From positions 620,001 to 684,000 of the forward strand of contig JAHGAU010000033.1 of the NCBI GenBank assembly GCA_019925105.1: a stretch of 64,000 nt of DNA. Direction: 5' to 3'. The DNA is from Niebla homalea (lineage: Eukaryota; Ascomycota; Lecanoromycetes; Lecanorales; Ramalinaceae). The notes beneath the pieces are model-generated. The model was not told the origin of the DNA. It did not search any database and saw nothing but the letters and a program-made list of their open reading frames with translations. The translations under genes and the position numbers were made by a program. Positions 13,236-25,648 of this stretch are shown one piece after another; position 1 is the first letter of the stretch; each line of letters starts with the position of its first letter.

Positions 13236-14638
13236 AACCGATAGACGGGACAGAGCAGTGGAATCGCGGGTGGGGACGGAGCAAACGCAGGGAATGGATG
13301 CCGAGCTGTCGAGAACATGTAGTTGGTCCTCTCGATTTCAGGAGGAAATGCGACCGTAGGATGTTGGTTGGTTGTTGGTCACCACCTCCTTCTGATCTCA
13401 TGTATCACACCACACTCGTGAGGCCATGTAAGGAGGAGTCTTGAGGGGAGGGAGGCGAGGGAGGCGAGGGAGGGACAGTGACACACCGCCAAAGATTTGT
13501 TGATGATCAGCCCGTGGATCAATACAATGAATAGAACTACGACCAGAGAATATTGCGGACTGACATGGGTCCATCACCACAGCACCTCCCACGGAGTCCA
13601 ATGCATTACATATCATCGCCAGTCGCGATCTGATATTCTATGCATCCAATATTGATAAATATTATCGAGTTTGAGTGGAGGCCAGACGAGGGAGTCGAGG
13701 GAGTCGAGCCTTACTCCTCAGCCTAGGTAGGATATACAAAAGCTTCAACAGCAACGATTTGTTGATGATTGGATCGAAAATGTCAAAGATCCATTGATTT
13801 GCATACAAATTTTGGACATCGAGTTTGAACATTTCAAAACGCCAACACGAAATGTTGGGAACAGACCACATTATCACACCGGAAAGACGAGCAAAACGAG
13901 CGAGACGGCCATGTCTACCAGGTAGCAGCAAGCACGGAGCACTCTGCAGCCTATACAAGCCAAAGACAAAGACCTCCAATCGGGTCCTCTTACTCTTATA
14001 TAGGCGGGTTCTAGACGATACCAGTCATCATGACATGCTCGTCATGGACCGTCAAACGAGCCCTTTGACCACTTCCTCCCGAACATCTCCAAGGCTCTCT
14101 TATCTTCAGCTTAACCAAAGGACTTTATAATTAGGAAAACCTCCCCGAAGTCATTTTGAATCAGTCGATCCTCATTCCTCACCAGTATAATATCTTCGCC
14201 AATCCATGAGTAAGGGTCACTGCAAGACAGACACCACCAATCGTTAAACACCACCATCCCAACCTTCTCAAATTAACCAAGAGCCGGACGCTATAACTCA
14301 GGAAGAGCAGTCCCGTCACAGATCAGTACCAATCGTCCCTCTTCCTCCACCACCCTCATATTCGCTTCTAGCATGCTCGGAGCTTTAAAGCTTTGGAGCT
14401 TTCTCAGCCTTATTACGACGTCCGAGACTATTACTATGACATTCTGAAAGAAGCTGGAACCACGAGAAATGAAATTGGGAAACAGAATAATTCGCTAGTA
14501 CCATCCATCCTACATAACTTCTATGCGTAAGCCCTTAAGAGAGAAGGATACGTCAGCCACGCCTTGTGCCTTCAGTCGACACAAACTCCCAACATGAAAC
14601 AACACAAACGTTGAGATGCAGATATCGAAGACATCCCT
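13236..14638. other. Intergenic, short G-rich tandem repeats
   Basis: No convincing gene. Short imperfect repeats of GGGAGGCGA (13440-13472) and GAGGGAGTC (13684-13708) are present. The motif GATTTGTTGATGAT follows each one (near 13495 and 13755), suggesting an old, diverged local duplication of about 250 bp. Confidence 0.5.
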
Positions 14639-15409
14639 TCACCGATTGAGACTCTGAAGAGCCGCCACCCACCCCCGTTTGAAGGCCGGCACATCCTTGG
14701 CCTCCTCCGCCGTCACCGGCACCTTGGCCAATAATCGCTCCTGGGACCCCTGCCTCTGGCACTCCTTCCCCTGCTCCAACATTAGAACCCGCGCCCCCAA
14801 GCGCTTGACTTCCTGCTGCAGCTGCACCATCTCGTCCCGCGCGGCTTCAATCAACTCCTGGAGCTTGTGCTGACTTGGACCTGAAAGCTCTTCGATACAG
14901 CGAGGGCCATCATGCACCGGCTCCTTGGACTGCACATCGCCGTCTTCAATATCGCAGTGTTTGCGTTTCTTCGATGGGCGACAAGTCGGGACGGCGGGAG
15001 GGGAAATGATCGGCGCCGATGGAAACATTGTTATTTCGTTGTGGCTACTGGGCTTATTGCTGTCGATGTTGCTGTTTAAGCATCGAGGAGATTGTGTTGG
15101 CGACGTCAAGGTCACCATCTGTTCTTGGAGGCCAGGGTAATGGTCTGCTTGGTTTACTGTGGACACGCATTCGGTGGATCGATTAGCAACAGACCGACGG
15201 CTGAAGATTCAGGTGGGGCTGTTCAGGCTCACGAACATGGGTCCCATGGTGGTAATGTCATGCTGAAATCTGCCCAAGCCTGCTCGTCCCACGCCTGCCA
15301 GATGTCTTGGTGGTTGAATGCCTCGCCAGCGGCAAAGGTGTTCTGCAATCATAAGGATATGACTCCAATTGGATATGAAGAGATGAATCAACATTACCTC
15401 GGACGACAT
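14639..15409 (-). CDS. Small nuclear coiled-coil protein, unknown function, 3 exons
   Basis: Proposed exons on the minus strand are 15409-15398, 15342-15237 and 15156-14639, giving about 211 residues. The first intron (GTAATG to TTGCAG, 55 nt) is canonical. The second joins in frame only with a GTTCGT donor, so that junction is less certain; a better-looking GTGAGC lies 4 nt away but breaks the frame. The start MSSENTFAAGEAF is followed by a Trp/Asp-rich segment (IWQAWDEQAW). The middle is rich in Ser and Pro with a basic nuclear-localisation-like RPSKKRKH. The C-terminal third is a predicted coiled coil (KLQELIEAARDEMVQLQQEV and onward). A dimerising nuclear or DNA-associated protein is plausible, but the family was not recognised. 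Confidence 0.6.
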
Positions 15410-17290
15410 GTTTAGGTAGTAATACGATACTTGATGGATGGATACCTGATGGATGGAAAATATGGAATATGGAATTGAAGCAGAAAATGCTGTTGAATGT
15501 TGTTGGATTTCTTGGTCTTTGCCAGGTTCGAGAATGTGTCTGTGCAGTCGGCTTCATTTATACACCGTCTGGCAGAAAACCCATCAAGGTTAGCGGTCTG
15601 GCTCCAGCGAGCGGTCATACACTCCATTCCACATCAAGCTGGATCCCTCATGTAAGAGGGAGACCTTCTACGGACCTTTGACCCAACAAGTGCAGGGAGC
15701 CACTTATCGGCTATCCAGCGGTCTGCTGAAACCCGATCTTTCGTCGCGGAAGCCTAAGCGTCCTGGTTATTGCATCAGCCTTCTCCTGCGCATTACACCG
15801 GTCGAAAATGTTTTGATTGAATATACAGTTCCCTCAATTAACGTAGAGCCTCTAAGCAACTTTATAAGGCAGTTTTCCATAATGTTTTTAAGCCTTAACG
15901 AATAATAAATACTCAATACAAACCAAGCCGTATCACCCTCCACAGTTCAACGACTGTCCCTCTCCGGGCTGCAGCCGCCCGTCAAACATGATCCGTATGC
16001 TTAAACGCGACGTAGAAATGTCGATAAGCGCGCCTTAGAGCCCGAGCAGTCTGCTATAACACTATCAGCTGCAAGTTGCAGTAACAGGATCCAGTCTGTA
16101 CGTTAGGCGTCTGTTATCTGGCGGCATCCCGGGTAATATGTTTGCTGTCGCTGCCGTATATCCCACCAATCTCTGCTCTGCGAGATACAACCCTGTGGCA
16201 AAATACTTCCCCATGCTATAATGCACGCCGGAGGTTTGCCTTTGGCTGCCGATTCAGGTCTCCTATCATCACCAGTAGCAAGCAAGCAATCATGACTTCC
16301 GCAAGTAAAGCGTTAACGCGATTTAGGTGAGACCTTTAAGGATCATGCGCTTTTATTAATGGAACTAAAGACAGATCCTGCGTGGCAGAGTAATAGCGCC
16401 AGGAGTTCAGTACTAAAGTTGGGGAAGGACCTTATGCGCAGGAACGACAGCGCGAGGACTCCCCGCTGCCAGGCCAATCTCGTGGTTATGAAACCTTCTT
16501 TACTGCCATAGCGCATTTTTTCCTTAAAAGGCTTAAGCAAGCTGTGTATGGGAAATCACCCTGAGATTGGCTTCAGATACACCGTTAGCTAGCTAATACA
16601 AATGACCATTTTCTTTATCGCTTTAGTTGCGTCCCACCAAGTGCACGTTGTCATCATCATCAGTATCGTCAGTCAGAATCATGCGCTCCGTCGTTATTAA
16701 TCCTGACTCTAATAAGTCCGGTATTCCACCACAGCGTCCAAATTGCATCTTCCATACCTTACGCACAGCCACTTGTATCCAATCTCAGCGCTTATGTCAT
16801 GGCCACCGATGCGATTAGCAGAGTCTTCACGCAATCACCATAATAATAACGATAATAATAATAACGATAACAAGCATAACATCCTCGAACCTCTCCGCCT
16901 CACGTAATCATACCCACGAGATACGCCCCCCACAATCCCAATCGAGACAACAACAACAACAAAAGGGGAGCCGCCACCACTGCCCACCGATACAGACAGC
17001 ATATATAGGATAGCAGCGATCTGGCAACGGACCTCGACCTAAATCAGGGTGAAGCGGGAGGAGACCGGATGAAGGAGACGGAAAAGGCGGATGGAGGAAC
17101 GAGGATGGGGGCTGTTAATGGTCGGAGAGAGGTAGATATAGAAGCCTGATAAGGACGGGGGTTCGGTTAAGTGGCGAGAGCGCGGCGTACCACGGTGACG
17201 GTCGTGGTGGTGGTGGCGGTGGCGGTGGCACGTATTGAATGAGAAGGCGGAATGCGGCGAAGGCGAAGGGTCTGTAATTAATATTAAATA
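15410..17290. other. Intergenic DNA up to AT-rich block boundary
   Basis: Only short, mutually overlapping frames are present, none with splice-supported continuity. A (CAA)n run lies near 16950 and an (ATAATAACG)-like run near 16840-16875. GC-balanced sequence ends at about 17290, where the RIP-mutated block begins. Confidence 0.5.
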
Positions 17291-18509
17291 CATTAATCAT
17301 AACGATTAAAGTGCGATACAGTTAAAAGACTTTTTTAATTTTACCTGGGGTTTTTCCTCTGCATTTATGAGGATATAAATATATTAAACAGTTGATGTTC
17401 TTTTATTATACGTTATATAGATAATTATTAAATGGTAAATAATAATATGTTAACGCCGTTAACGCTATTTTATTATTATTACTACTTAATATAAACCTAC
17501 CGCTAAGGTAGGAGATAATAGTTATAAAAGCTTATCGCTAACCAGAAAAGGGAAAAAACTATAATATTAAAATTATAGTCTTAACGGTTATACGTATAAT
17601 TAAAAGGTAAAACGATTAACGTACCGCATTAGTTATTTAAATAAATATAGATACAAGATATTATTTCTTTTTAATTAACGTTTACTTATATCTTTAAGTA
17701 AAATTTAGCATTAAGTCTTTAATATTAATTTAGAAAATATTTTAAGTAGATATAATTAAAAAGAAATCAAAATGAATATCTCATTAACCAATAAAAATAT
17801 GAGAAAGTTTAATAATAACCAAAATAAAAATTGATGTATGGATAAGCTTAACTTTATTGTTAGATATCTTAACCTAGGTTAATAAGGGTAAAACTTAACT
17901 GAACGTATATTAATAAAAGACCCTTTTAATTAATGTTTATACTTTTACTTTTTTTAATCATTCTCTTGTTTTATATATACCTTTATTAATCATATTATTT
18001 TATTAATTACATTCCAAGCACGGGCCTGACATTGATGTTATCGATCTTTCTTCTATATCGTATTAATTATTGTTAAACTTTTTTTTTGGACATTTTTTAA
18101 TATATAAATATCTATGTTTTATTGCTTTACCCTATTTATATTATATTATATTACAATATAGCAATTCAGCTTACCGCCGACTTCATTCACTATTCCACTT
18201 TAATCGTTATATAACTGCTTTACCGAGAAGTTCCCTTTTAAATTAATCCTTATTATATATACGTTTTGAATTTCTTATAGTTCTAAGTTTAAGAAGTTAA
18301 CTCTTTTTTCACTTGTATTATTCAAATACCTATAAAGATCTAAGTTAATTTATATTTTTATTCTACCTGTAATATATACCGCGGTTCATATTACTCTATC
18401 TTTAATAACGACGTTTTTACTGTTTAATTAAAAGCATAGATTATACTATAATAAATAATTAATTAATAAGCTTATTCCGTTCTTTATAACAAAGGTCCGG
18501 CTTGAATAA
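17291..18509. other. RIP-mutated AT-rich DNA
   Basis: AT-rich with CpA and TpG depleted and no frames. Some CpA/TpG remain around 18000-18200, so damage is uneven. No boundaries of elements were found. Confidence 0.7.
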
Positions 18510-18514
18510 TTTAT

Positions 18515-18677
18515 TGTCACGGACATGCATAAAGCATATGGAGTGAGTGGGTGTAATATGTATAATGAGTCGCTATCTAGCTATGAAGGTGCGTAATATA
18601 AGTTTGCACGCCAAGCATGCGGAAGAAGGTAAGGCCGCTCCGTGCCAAGGAGTCCTCCCATGGTCCATACCGTAACA
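18515..18677. repeat. 5' LTR
   Basis: It starts TGTCACGG and ends CCGTAACA. It retains most CpA/TpG sites. The last octamer carries one G-to-A change compared with the other LTR. Confidence 0.85.
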
Positions 18678-20392
18678 ATATACTTATAAAAAAGAGAAAA
18701 AAGCGACGTTTACGTCGCATTATTCACCATAAAACACTATGAATTTTAATAGCCCCGGTAATAAAGGTGACCAAGAGCAAGCCCCGAGTACATAGATACC
18801 GTTAATTGGATGGGTAATTGTTAAGAAATAAAGGGCCGTAACAATCGCATATTGAAAAAACGACCGAAAAGGTGTAAGCCGAGTAATTATTATAATTTAC
18901 CCGGGATATAATCGTAATTTTTGAGGATTATAATTAAGCTGAATCTCTTAGAAACGTAATCTCTAAGGTATTCCCGAGTTATAATATATTTAATCCGTAA
19001 GCAATTTACAAGCGTACCAGCGGTATCCTTGCTTATTAATAAAATTATAATTTTCTTAACGAGTATTACCGATGTTGGCTTTAACATATTTAAAAACGTT
19101 ATCGTTAGGGATATAAAGGAAGGGATTAAGGTCGTTATTATTAACGGGTTCGGCCTAGTATATTAACGTATTCGCGTAATTTACGGTAAGGAGTTTTTAA
19201 CCTGGGTAAAAGCCTTAATTTAAGTAGTTACCACGGGGTAAGTAAGGACGTCGATTACGATTAAGTCGTTTATTGTGATCGTAATTAATAATAACGGCAT
19301 TTAATATTACTTACTATGAGTAAAATATTAAGTAAATGGATTTACTGAAAATACGGTATTACTTAAACTATGCGATTTACTGAATTTACATTTAAGACAT
19401 AAAGAGATCTATATTTAAACTAAGGAATAGTAAAGGACTCTATAAGGAGGGTTTAAATTTAACAAAGGTTAATTATAATTTACTCTTTAAATTATAATTA
19501 AGTTTTTTAACCAAAGTTATAACTTAATTAATAAATATAATTACGGGCTTTTAATCCGTAGCGTTTCTATGTATATACCGTATTTAATTTAGTTAGTTAA
19601 GGAGCTAATACTCCGGTATTTTAAACCGTAATTTAAGTACGTTATAAAGAAGATTTATTTTATTATTTTTAAGTAGCTTTTTTTAAACGGAGTTACTTAA
19701 TTTTAAACTTTATTAACTATAGGCCTTATTTAATTTATTAAGGTTTATAAAGGAAAGGATAAGGTAATCCTTAACGAGCTTAATGGATTTAATATAATTA
19801 ACGGTTTTAAGTTTCTTAATAAAAGTAAAAAGGTTACCGGTACCGTTAAAGTAACTTAGCTTTTTAACTTAAAAGCGGTTTTTTTTTAATATAAATACCT
19901 TCTCTTTCTGTTTATTACTTATATTACTATTATTAAGGTTGTCCTTAATAAAAGGGGTAAAATGGTATCGTTATTTAAATTTGTTACGCGAAAATAAGCA
20001 TACTTTGAGGGCAATAATTTTATTAATAAGCTCTTTATTCATCTTTTTAATAGTTTTGAATTCTGTATTAAGGGCTATTATTTGATTAACGAGGTTTTAT
20101 AAAAGTTTAATATTTTCGTCCATTTTTGGAATCTTCTTTTTTCTTAACTTCTTTAACGAGGGTAATGAAGGTTACGGTATCTTTCTTAAGCGAGTAATAT
20201 GGCCTTACCCGTCTTCTAATATAAGATAACGGGATGTTAAAAGGCCTTTTAAAGGGATCGACGAGTAAGTATTAAAGGAGTATATTTAACGCGGTTATAC
20301 GAGAGTTATAACGTTACTACCTTATAGTAAGGCAATTAGAAGTTATACTTAAAGCTATAGGAACGTATAGACCCTATACTATTGCTATTATT

Positions 20393-20555
20393 TATCACGG
20401 ACATACATAAAGCATATAGAGTAAGTAAATATAATATATATAATAAGTCGCTATCTAGCTATGAAGGTACGTAATATAAGTATGCGCGCCAAGCATGCGG
20501 AAGAAGGTAAGGCCGCTCCGTGCCAAGGAATCCTCCCATGGTCCATACCGTGACA
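20393..20555. repeat. 3' LTR, more heavily RIP-mutated
   Basis: It starts TATCACGG (TG changed to TA) and ends CCGTGACA. It differs from the other LTR at about 14 sites, nearly all TG-to-TA. The changes concentrate in the first 90 bp and are biased to one strand. Confidence 0.85.
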
Positions 20556-20560
20556 TTTAT

Positions 20561-21300
20561 CCTTTTCTTTTTTATAACGGTAAACCGATATATATTATTT
20601 GACCGGTTAACGTTCAAGTGAATTGTTCTTAAGGGTATTTAATAATTACAGATCCTAAGTATATAAATACGATTAATGTCTCGTATATTTTAAGTAATAA
20701 CTTAATATCCATTGAAGAAGAGTTTATAGATATATTCATAGATATTCACCAAAATATATTTATTTTTTATTTAATATTTTAAAATACAACTTATTATTAA
20801 TGATAAAAAATTCCTTTTTACGGTAAAAATCGGCCTGTAAAAATTGGACTTTATATAGACTATTTTATTTATTATATTTATTATATTTATTATACCTATT
20901 TATAGATTATATAAGTTTATAAGTATATTTACTTATATATCTATTTTATTTATTATATAACTTTATAAGCTTATAAGCTTTCATTTATTTACGTTATCCT
21001 TCCTTAATATAATCCTATAAGTCGTTAATAGCCCCGTATATTCCGTCTTAATATTTGCGTTATAATCCTTTCCGCTGGTAATCCGGTTTCGTATATGTGG
21101 ATTTTGGTCCTTGCGTTACTCGTAATAATTATAAAGAAAATTAAGAGCTATAGATTTCTTCGATACATTAAACGTACGCAGAAAAGTCTGGAGGATATTA
21201 AATGAGATATTGCGTACAGAAATATTAAGTATAAAGAGAAAGGGGTTAGGAAAACTCCTTTTTTTTTTTTAAAAAAAAAGAAAGGCCTAAGTTATTATTT
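20561..21300. other. RIP-mutated AT-rich DNA
   Basis: AT-rich with no frames. TTATATTTATTATATTTATT-type simple repeats lie around 20860-20960. It ends in a run of T then A near 21255-21280, just before GC-balanced sequence. Confidence 0.7.
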
Positions 21301-24300
21301 ATTAATAAGCTGGATCAGTATCTGCATGGTTAATTGAATCCTTGAAAATGCGATAGAGGCTGGATCGGCGGAATGGAGGCTAACATTTAACAGGAAACGG
21401 GTCGTTGCGTTAATAAGTCCTTGACAAAGGCGTGTTGACAGAGCATTCTTCATCGGCAATGACGTATTTATTATAGCGCTGTTGGGATTTGAAAGGTGAT
21501 CTTCCTCTTTTGGAATTGCTGGATTATCAGTCTATGGATCACCATACCAAGCTCTCCGACGTTATTCTCGAACCAAGCTTCTGTACCCCTTACTTCGATG
21601 CTACGAGATTAGAGGTTGTGGAGGCCTTCATCGTACGCAGTACCGAATGTAACAGCAGCCTTCGTGAAGAACAAGCTTGCAAGTCCAGTGTCCCTGTACC
21701 ATCTCTTTCCCCTATGCTCTTGCAAGGAGATGCCTTGTCTCAGTCGTCATCTAAATCATCGTTAGATCCGTCAGCGCTAAGAGCTGGACTATGGCTACCA
21801 TAATCGTCATATGCGTCCTCAATGGCAAGAGGAGGGCTAGCGGCTTCGATTGCGCCAGAGGAATTATGATCTGACAGAGTTGTAACCTTAGCCACGTTGG
21901 AGATAACCACAGTTTAGTCTGGAGACGTACGTGGAGCGCAGTACCCTCCATATCCCGCGGCTGTATCGCACGACGCTATTCTGCATTGGTCTTGAGGAAG
22001 GCTGGTTAGATCTCGTGCGAGATGAAAGTTTTGAGAAGAATGCTTACGTTCCAAGCAAAAATACCTGGAGTGGGCATGCCGTTGTGCCCTACAATTAAGA
22101 AAGCAGCAAAAATCTACACCCAACAGGGTGTCAGAACGGTGTGCATGCAAGATGCGTTGGGGTACTTACGAAGTACGCAATAATTGGATGAGGGTTCCTT
22201 TTCCCTGTCCCAGCAAGCATGGCAGACATCTTTTCAAGCGTTACCAGAAACCTTACAGCGATAAAGAGCGCTGGAGGAGATACGGTAAGAGCAAAAATCA
22301 CAATTTTCCATTGCACCGTTCTCGCAGAACTTTTCCTCAGACCGGCAGACATCTATGGGCTGTCTGAGCGATCCACTGTATTCTGGAAGCCGCTTTTGCG
22401 ACAAGTATTCATTTTGACTTACGGTTATTGCAGAATCGGCTTAAGCTACTTGCGGGCCACGTGCAACCAGGCCTTCGGCACTGATCTGGACGTTCATTAG
22501 TTTAGCGCCTTACAATCCACGAGATCGCAGGTGCTTACCGCCTTGAACCATCCTGTTATTGATACAGAACTATGTTATACCTGTCGAGAATGACGGAGAA
22601 CGAAATGCTTAAATTCGAAGGGAGAGGGGAACGCTTTTTAGGAATTGCCAGCATGCAGCCAGCGCATCGGAGCGTTCTTGTACTTATGACGCTGCTTTAA
22701 ACAGCCCGAGCGAATGAGGTATGGCCACGAAGCACGAGCTGATAATGGTTGGTCGTCCACCATATCGGCACAGAGCCTCGCATTAGCCTCTCCTCTTCCG
22801 GTGGGGCAACTTGCTGCAATTGTGAATCTCAACTTGAAGAAAAAGGCATGGGGCCTTCTGGATCTCGTTGCGGCTCATATGTCATCACTTGCAATGGACG
22901 ATAAGTCCTCATAGTTGCTATCTTTATAGGCCGATAGTCCGTGTAGAGGGTCAAAATAGGAAGGGACTAAGGTGGATGGGAGCTCTTCAGTAGAGGACAT
23001 ACGGCTCAAAGACTCTTTACGCCATATACGGCTTCTGCCAAGTGGCGATGGGTTCGTTCTCGTGGATCGGTGGCTTCCCTTGGCATCTTCCCAGCCATGA
23101 CTGCCGAATACGACTGCAGAGTGCTAAAACTAGCGATCGATGCTTCTAAGTATTGTGCAGTAGCGGATCTCTCTAATGACTCATTACGGCTGATATGCCT
23201 TATCGCTCACGCCCTGCAGATTCGCCCCAACGACCGTCATTCTCGACCTCGCAATCGTGTTGCTCCTTATAGTCGCACATAATCGCGCAACCTCGCCCTT
23301 TTGACCAGCTCCTCTCCCCTCAGCACCTCCTTAACTCGATTAGAAGTGGAGGATCAAGAGACATAGGAAAGAGATGGCAGCATAAAAGAAAGAGCAAGGT
23401 GCCTACATACGAAATAATGACTCTCGAATCCGGTCGGAGGGCGTCAGTTTCCAGCCGGACTACCAAAAATACAACCCTCTCAATATTCGAGCGATAGATA
23501 CATCAGATCTCTTGTCGAGGAACTCGGCCACTCAACTCTTCGAACTTGGCCCGCCAAGTCAGTGAGCAGGCAGAAGATGAGCAGCGCATGGTGTGACCAG
23601 TCGCAGTGGTTGTCGCGTGCCATTGCCATCTCGAGCGGAGTACAACGCAGACCTAGAAAGACCAGTCCATTCATAGGGATCACAGAGGAGCACCAGTGGA
23701 AGCTTGAAGCGCCTTGCCCATGGGTACTCCGCCAGAACACAGACGGTACATTGCTGTCTCGATAGTATACAAACGTATAAAAAGTGTCGGCCTAAGCCTG
23801 TGGAATGGGCCTAAGTCTGCTATTGGCCCTAAGACTGCCATGGAATCTGAGCTCTATACGCTAAGGGTCGACTGTCTTTAACGTTAATTGGCTTTTTAGT
23901 TTGACTTCTTGAATGCGCCCAGTGGCAATGGAACAGCGCTCTGCTAAGGCTTCTTTCTGCACCTTAATATCGTTACGGCTGGGTTTTATCGTTGCAGACG
24001 TTAAGGGAAGGAGGCCACTGCCTGCCGTATAGGATAAAGGTCAGACGATCGCGCCATCGAATATGCCAACCGTTCCTCTCCTCGTAGGCAGCGGGGCTTG
24101 TCCGCGCTAGGCTGGACTAACAGCCTTTACCTCATTTGGCACTCGAGATCATTCTCCTGCTTTCTTTTGAGACCGGTAATACGGCAGTGATCTCGACCTG
24201 CCACTATGGAGTTATTGTCATCCGTTCATTGGCGACGATTGGGGCCCTATCATGTATTTAACATTCGTTCACCACCGCTATGAACGCACAGTCGTATTAG

Positions 24301-24352
24301 TTCAGAAGTTGTCCCTAGCAACTATAGAGGATGCACAGACTCCCAAAGCTGC
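21301..24352. other. 3-kb GC-balanced island without a convincing gene
   Basis: Composition is gene-like, and short frames exist on both strands. Examples are a 93-residue frame 22219-22500 (+) starting MADIFSSVTRN and an 86-residue frame 23480-23740 (-) containing TPLEMAMARDN, faintly reminiscent of an ankyrin motif. None extends through plausible introns and none matches a family that could be recognised. The island may hold decayed gene fragments between two transposon blocks. Confidence 0.4.
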
Positions 24353-24398
24353 TGACTGAACATTCTGGCTCCCCGGCGCGGGGCAGAATGTTCAGTCA
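24353..24398. repeat. GC-rich palindrome, copy A
   Basis: Perfect 15-nt arms TGACTGAACATTCTG (24353-24367) and its complement (24384-24398) surround a CCCC...GGGG core. The left flank is CAAAGCTGC; the right flank continues CAGTAAGTAGCCTTAGCGGG. It belongs to a four-member family with copies B (25613), C (43753) and D (50683). Confidence 0.8.
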
Positions 24399-24447
24399 GT
24401 AAGTAGCCTTAGCGGGCGGAGTCCAGTATATTCTGGTAAGCGCGTTG

Positions 24448-25599
24448 TAGTCTCAGTTCTCAGCCCTTACCCACAAAAGGGCCCTAACGGTAGGCTTACA
24501 TAATCGGACGCTAGCCTACCGGGGCTCGTTTTGTGGGGGGTCTGAGCAGAAAAGTCGATTTTTCGGGTGGTAAACCCTTTATTTATATGTGAATTATATA
24601 CTAAGGTAAACCCTTCACAACTTACCCTTATCATCGTACGCGGTACCACGCGATAATTATTACTATAAAATAATTGAAAAGTACAATATATACCTTTTAA
24701 CTATGCTGAATTAATTAAGGTCTTTATTTTTTTAATTAAATTACAGGTTAATTTATTATTACGTATTATAAATTATAATTTCCGCGTATTATTTAAGTTA
24801 TCCGGTATTAATAATAATATTATGAAATTTATTAATTAAATTAAAAATTGATTAAACTTTATATATACCTTTAATATTAACATAGTTTACTCCGGATTAC
24901 TTTATACCTTTAAGGTAATTCTTTATGATTAATAATTACCATCCTTAAGTTTTAACTCTTCTTAATAAATAATGGTTTATTTAATAGTAATAAATAAGTA
25001 AGAATCGGGATATATTATTTATATTTAATAAATCTTAAAATAATCGCTTTATTACCTTCCGACGATAGGTATTAGGTATATACGGACCCTCTATGGTTGA
25101 ATAATCGGTCAGGGCGGGTAAGCTTATGCTAAGCTGGTAACGGACTTAAGGAGCAAATCCACCTTTAAATGCACCCTTAAATGCACCCTCAAATGCACCC
25201 CGAATACACCCTCACTTGCACCCTCACCTGCACCCTCACCTGCACCCTCACCTGCACCCTCACCTGCACCCTCACCTGCACCCTCACCTGCACCCTCACC
25301 TGCACCCCCAATTGCACCCTCAAATAAGGAGCAAATCCACTTCAAATCCACCCTCAAATAAGGAGCAAATCCACTTCAAATCCACCCTCAAATAAGGAGC
25401 AAATCCACCCTTAAATCCACCCTCAAGTGCACCTCAAATCCACCCTTACATATACCCTTATATGCACATGATTTTTGTTAGTGATGAAATGTACGCAGGG
25501 TATAATTTTGAGAATGGGCTGGGAACGGTTTACCACCCGAAAAATCGACTTTCCTGCTCAGACCCCCTTCGGGGACCAAGGGCGGTCGATCTCAGACTA
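24448..25599. mobile_element. Mutator-like (MULE) non-autonomous element, 1.15 kb
   Basis: It is flanked by a perfect 9-bp direct repeat AGCGCGTTG (24439-24447 and 25600-25608). The ends are inverted: TAGTCTCAGTTCT on the left, TAGTCTGAGATCG when the right end is read inward. A strongly conserved inner inverted repeat follows (24536-24576 against 25526-25567, one mismatch). Long terminal repeats plus a 9-bp duplication fit the Mutator superfamily. The left arm has an extra hairpin (about 24469-24538). The interior is partly RIP-mutated and contains a minisatellite. No transposase is encoded. Confidence 0.75.
25155..25445. repeat. Minisatellite inside the MULE
   Basis: About eight units of CACCCTCACCTG (about 25207-25310) are followed by about three units of a 33-34-bp repeat containing AGGAGCAAATCCACTTCAAA. 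On the minus strand the array happens to be open and would read as Gly-Glu-Gly-Ala repeats, but with no gene context. Confidence 0.85.
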
Positions 25600-25612
25600 A
25601 GCGCGTTGATGG

Positions 25613-25648
25613 AAACATTCTGTCCCATGTTGGAGGGACCCAATGTTT
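25613..25648. repeat. GC-rich palindrome, copy B
   Basis: Arms AAACATTCTGTCCC (25613-25626) and GGGACCCAATGTTT (25635-25648), two mismatches, then TTGTCAGCAGG. It sits in the 57 bp between the MULE target duplication and the left end of the 10-kb unit. Confidence 0.7.

Larger units (their letters stand above)
18515..20555. mobile_element. Short LTR retroelement with 163-bp LTRs, RIP-mutated
   Basis: Two direct repeats of 163 bp (18515-18677 and 20393-20555) bound a 1.7-kb AT-rich interior. The unit is flanked by a 5-bp direct repeat TTTAT (18510-18514 and 20556-20560). The intact ends read TGTCACGG and CCGTGACA, the TG...CA arrangement expected of LTRs. At 2.04 kb it is too short to be autonomous, so it is a deleted or TRIM/LARD-like element. 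No primer-binding site or polypurine tract was recognised and no protein motifs survive. Confidence 0.85.

Noticed and set aside
25124..25357. Gly-Glu-Gly-Ala repeat protein on the minus strand
   Set aside because: It is the translation of the 12-bp minisatellite inside the MULE; no gene signals.
25144..25450. CRISPR-like array
   Set aside because: Contiguous minisatellite without unique spacers, in a eukaryotic transposon.
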